From Lepisosteus oculatus (Eukaryota > Chordata > Actinopteri > Semionotiformes > Lepisosteidae), in assembly GCF_040954835.1 (NCBI RefSeq), contig NC_090712.1:3791284-3855283 (forward strand): 64,000 nucleotides of DNA, given 5' to 3'. A program made the translations under genes and the position numbers. Below are positions 63,201 through 64,000 of the stretch, piece by piece; the stretch's first letter is position 1, and each line of letters starts with the position of its first letter. The notes below the pieces were generated by a model. The model did no database searches and was not told the origin of the DNA. It saw only the letters and a program-made list of their open reading frames with translations.

Positions 63201-64000
63201 AGTAAAGGAGATTAGAATTAGGAGAATGGTTAATCAAATTCACAATTCTTTTTTGTAAGTTAATCAATAATGGGTTCAAAACTGTCCTGGAAATATCTTG
63301 TATATCACAACAAAGTATTTGCTGCAGAAAAAAAGCTATCTGGCCTTCTAGAGCTGATGCAATACTTCCTGGAATGCAAGATGTTTTTAGTTTCAAATGC
63401 CAGGTTTCCTACTTGATGTCGCCCAGCCTCTTACACATCACACAGGGAAGGTGTGGAGACCCCACAGTGAGAATCTATCACATGCATTCTCACGCATTAA
63501 ATGTGCTGGTGCCTGATTAGTGTTTACTCATGTATGAAATAGCCAGGAATAGTCATTACACAGGGACAGTAATGACTGGTGTTACAGTTTATTATTAACT
63601 TGCAGACCACATACCTACCTGAGGCTGTCTAGAACCGTTTTGAAATGGCGTGGTTTGTATGTTTCGAAATAATAAAGTACATGATTTCGTTAATTGCACT
63701 GACAACTGCTATTGAAGTACAGCAGCTTTGAAAACGGGGGGGCATTGTTTTTAAACAAGAGGCTTAAACCTTTCATATTTTTTAAATCATTTAAAAACAG
63801 CGTTTACCTGGGAGGAAAAACATGTTATAGGCTTTCTTTTTTTCAGACATAAGACCCAGTTTGCTAGATCCATCAGCTGCCATGGATGTAGTAAAACAAA
63901 AGCTCTGAAACTGAGAAATATCAGACTTGACTACATCTCATATCCTATGTTATCCTAATTGAGGAAGTATATTAATATTGTGCTTTTATCATAGAACATC
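60222..64000. other. CRIP3-like intron 1
   Basis: No LIM exon (HKPCY, FCLKC) was seen on the plus strand. A SINE 3'-unit fragment lies at 61609-61730. Other open frames carry no domain. Confidence 0.5.
61609..61730 (+). mobile_element. SINE 3'-unit fragment
   Basis: 'attgactggtgtcctgtc', 'tgcttgctgggataggctcc' and 'caaactggatgaagtgg' are the ordered 3' unit of the tRNA-headed SINE at 37563; the head is missing. Confidence 0.65.

Overview
This is a vertebrate nuclear-genome window, most likely from a ray-finned fish outside the teleosts (a holostean such as gar or bowfin would fit, but I cannot prove the species). The evidence is AT-rich non-coding DNA, long introns with GT/AG borders, 5S-rRNA-headed and tRNA-headed SINEs and decayed fish-type LINEs, and proteins clearly orthologous to human genes but well diverged from them. 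There is no operon, CRISPR array, insertion sequence or other prokaryotic feature.

Layout. (1) 8931-28804, minus strand: seven coding exons of HHAT (Hedgehog acyltransferase). They join in phase into about 350 residues, from the start to the conserved GMWR motif. The catalytic MBOAT exons are not in the window; the gene runs off the left edge, and 1-8930 is intron. (2) 29.7-30 kb: a probable HHAT promoter region. (3) 30-41.3 kb: intergenic, with a solo LTR (32928-33398) and several SINEs. (4) 41783-56760, minus strand: complete PEX6 (peroxisomal AAA+ ATPase). It has 17 exons whose phases all agree, giving a 1096-residue product. (5) 56761-60178: intergenic between the divergent PEX6 and CRIP3-like genes, holding a 5S-derived SINE and a tRNA-Ser-derived chimera. 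(6) 60179-60221, plus strand: the first coding exon of a LIM-domain gene, best match CRIP3. The rest of the window is its first intron.

The genes are not a pathway. HHAT attaches palmitate to Hedgehog in the ER. PEX6, with PEX1, pulls the receptor PEX5 out of the peroxisomal membrane. CRIP3 is a small double-LIM protein. In human, PEX6 and CRIP3 both lie in 6p21.1 while HHAT is on 1q32, so the order seen here is a useful synteny datum.

Points most worth a second look: a degenerate D1 ATP site in PEX6 (Val in place of the Walker A Thr); a 39-bp-arm palindrome in PEX6 intron 2 whose three mismatches all become G-U pairs in the PEX6 transcript; HHAT exon 7 squeezed between a SINE and a LINE 3' end that carries a sense AATAAA; a chimeric 5S SINE with a 12-bp target-site duplication; and a tRNA-Ser(GCT) 3' half joined to a LINE-like tail. 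I did not find an unknown multi-gene system.
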